Assembly (NCBI GenBank): GCA_032160545.1
Contig: JAVHVN010000147.1
Coordinates: 1 to 5,311, forward strand
Reading direction: 5' to 3'
Length of the DNA stretch: 5,311 bases
Origin: DATGFB01 sp032160545
Lineage (GTDB): Bacteria > Actinomycetota > Actinomycetes > Mycobacteriales > Jatrophihabitantaceae
The position numbers and the translations under genes were made by a program. Under the pieces are notes generated by a model. That model ran no database searches. It had not been told where the DNA came from and saw nothing but the letters and a program-made list of their open reading frames with translations. Below are positions 4,274 to 5,311 of the stretch, piece by piece. The first letter of the stretch is position 1. Each line of letters starts with the position of its first letter.

Positions 4274-5311
4274 GGCGCGTCCTCGCAGGCGTCGCGGCGA
4301 CGACGGCAGCCCTGATCGCGCTCGGGTCCGCGCCTGCCGCCGCGGCACCCGGCCCGCCGGACGCTCCCGAGTACTGGTTCGACCAGTGGCAGATCGAGAA
4401 CCTCTGGTCGGGCGGCGCGCGCGGCGGCGGCGTCACGATCGGCGAGATCGACACGGGCGTGACCGCAAGCCTGCCGGAGCTGGCCGCGAACGTGCTGCCG
4501 GGCATCGACTTCGGGATATCGGGCGACGGCCAGCTCGACCGTGAGTCGAGCGACTTCGGGCACGGTACGGCGATGGCGTCGATCATGGTCGGCCAGCGGG
4601 GGATCCTCGGCATCACCGGCATCGCGCCCGACGCGAAGGTGCTGCCGATCGCCGTCCCGCTCATCGGGACGACCGACGCGGCCCACGACGACCATCTGGC
4701 GCAAGCGATCCGCTGGTCGGTCGACCACGGCGGCAAGATCATCAGCATGTCCCTCGGCGGCGGTCGGCGGCGGGTGGCAGGCGGCGACCCGTGCCCCGCC
4801 GACGAGCAGGAAGCGATCTACTACGCGATCCGCAAGGGCGCCATCGTCGTCGCGGCGTCGGGCAACAACGGCCCGAGCACGAACACCGTCGAGGAGCCCG
4901 GCGTCTGCCTCGGCGTCGTCTCGGTCGGTGCGGTCGACTCGTCAGGGACGGTCGCCGACTTCTCCTCGCGCCACCCGTACCTGACCCTGACCGCCCCGGG
5001 GGTGAACATCCCCTCGCTCAGCCGGGTGGCCGGCTCCGCCTATTCGGGCGACGGGACGAGCCAGGCCACCGCGATCGCGTCGGCGGTGCTGGCGCTGGTG
5101 TGGTCGAAGTTCCCGAAGGACACCAATCGTCAGGTGCTCGCCCGCGTCCTCGCCACGCTCGACCGGCATCGAACCTCGCGCGATCCCGCGTACGGGTACG
5201 GGACGATCAATGCCTTGCGCGCAGTCACCGGGTCGGTCCCCGCCACTGCCCCGAACCCGGTCTTCGACGCGGCAGCGCCGTTCATCGCCCGCGACCAGGC
5301 GTTCGCCGTCC
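4270..5311 (+). CDS. Secreted S8 (subtilisin-like) serine protease, mycosin-like, 3' end cut by window
   Basis: The reading frame stays open from GTG 4270 to the window edge (347 complete codons). An N-terminal Sec signal is clear: MRR, a hydrophobic core, then APAAAA with likely cleavage near residue 25-26. The mature part has the S8 triad: Asp61 in IDTGV, His98 in GHGT, Ser264 in GTS. The oxyanion Asn is N199 in ASGNNG. The N-terminal lead-in (EYWFDQWQIENLW) and the stretch after the domain (YGYGTINALRAVTG, then PNPVFDAAAPF) suggest the mycosin-like branch, whose members are often held to the membrane by a C-terminal helix. That region is beyond the window. Two cysteines (C175, C213) are the only ones visible and could pair. 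The residue usually Pro in GTSxAxP is Ala (GTSQATA). GTG 4270 overlaps the preceding TGA; no good Shine-Dalgarno is seen. A link to type VII secretion is possible but not shown here. Confidence 0.93.
   Translation, partial: MRRVLAGVAATTAALIALGSAPAAAAPGPPDAPEYWFDQWQIENLWSGGARGGGVTIGEIDTGVTASLPELAANVLPGIDFGISGDGQLDRESSDFGHGTAMASIMVGQRGILGITGIAPDAKVLPIAVPLIGTTDAAHDDHLAQAIRWSVDHGGKIISMSLGGGRRRVAGGDPCPADEQEAIYYAIRKGAIVVAASGNNGPSTNTVEEPGVCLGVVSVGAVDSSGTVADFSSRHPYLTLTAPGVNIPSLSRVAGSAYSGDGTSQATAIASAVLALVWSKFPKDTNRQVLARVLATLDRHRTSRDPAYGYGTINALRAVTGSVPATAPNPVFDAAAPFIARDQAFAV

Noticed and set aside
3850..4748. Minus-strand open frames (also 4122-4748) across the junction of the unknown gene and the protease
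   Set aside because: They are antisense to two well-supported genes, and the translated sequence is Arg-rich without recognisable motifs.
4541..4984. Plus-strand open frame in another phase inside the protease
   Set aside because: The protease frame carries all catalytic motifs over the same bases. This frame is Ser/Arg/Thr-rich low-complexity sequence.

Overview
The window is GC-rich (roughly 70% G+C by eye), with codon third positions dominated by G and C, GTG starts and tightly overlapping genes. The DnaX, YbaB/EbfC and RecR translations resemble the mycobacterial and other actinobacterial versions as I remember them. Together this points to the chromosome of a high-GC Actinomycetota. I cannot name the genus from the sequence alone.

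Layout. Positions 1-59 hold a possible terminator hairpin for the tRNA that follows on the minus strand. A serine tRNA (anticodon GGA, CCA encoded) lies at 60-147 on the minus strand. A 63-base divergent spacer (148-210) separates it from ffs, the small 4.5S-type SRP RNA (about 211-298, plus strand). After a GC hairpin comes dnaX (preferred start GTG 371, stop 2203). A 146-base spacer with a possible promoter and a clear Shine-Dalgarno follows. Then four genes run head to tail with overlapping stop and start codons: ybaB/ebfC (2350-2700), recR (2700-3296), a single-pass membrane-anchored protein of unknown function (3296-4273), and a secreted subtilisin-family (S8, mycosin-like) serine protease (from 4270, running off the window at 5311).

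How the parts fit. The first part is a conserved actinobacterial housekeeping neighbourhood: translation and protein targeting RNAs (tRNA-Ser, SRP RNA), the clamp-loader subunit DnaX, the nucleoid protein YbaB/EbfC and the recombination mediator RecR. The last two genes are different in kind. One product is anchored in the membrane with its bulk outside the cell, and the other is an exported protease with an intact Asp-His-Ser triad. Their start codons overlap the preceding stop codons, so they are probably translated from the same message as ybaB-recR. The protease resembles the mycosins of type VII secretion, but no other type VII component is visible here.

I see no CRISPR array, insertion sequence, integrase or prophage gene. 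The most interesting material is the membrane-protein/protease pair attached to recR, the protease's non-standard residue after the catalytic serine motif, a tandem hexapeptide repeat in the DnaX linker, and a possible leaderless start for dnaX.
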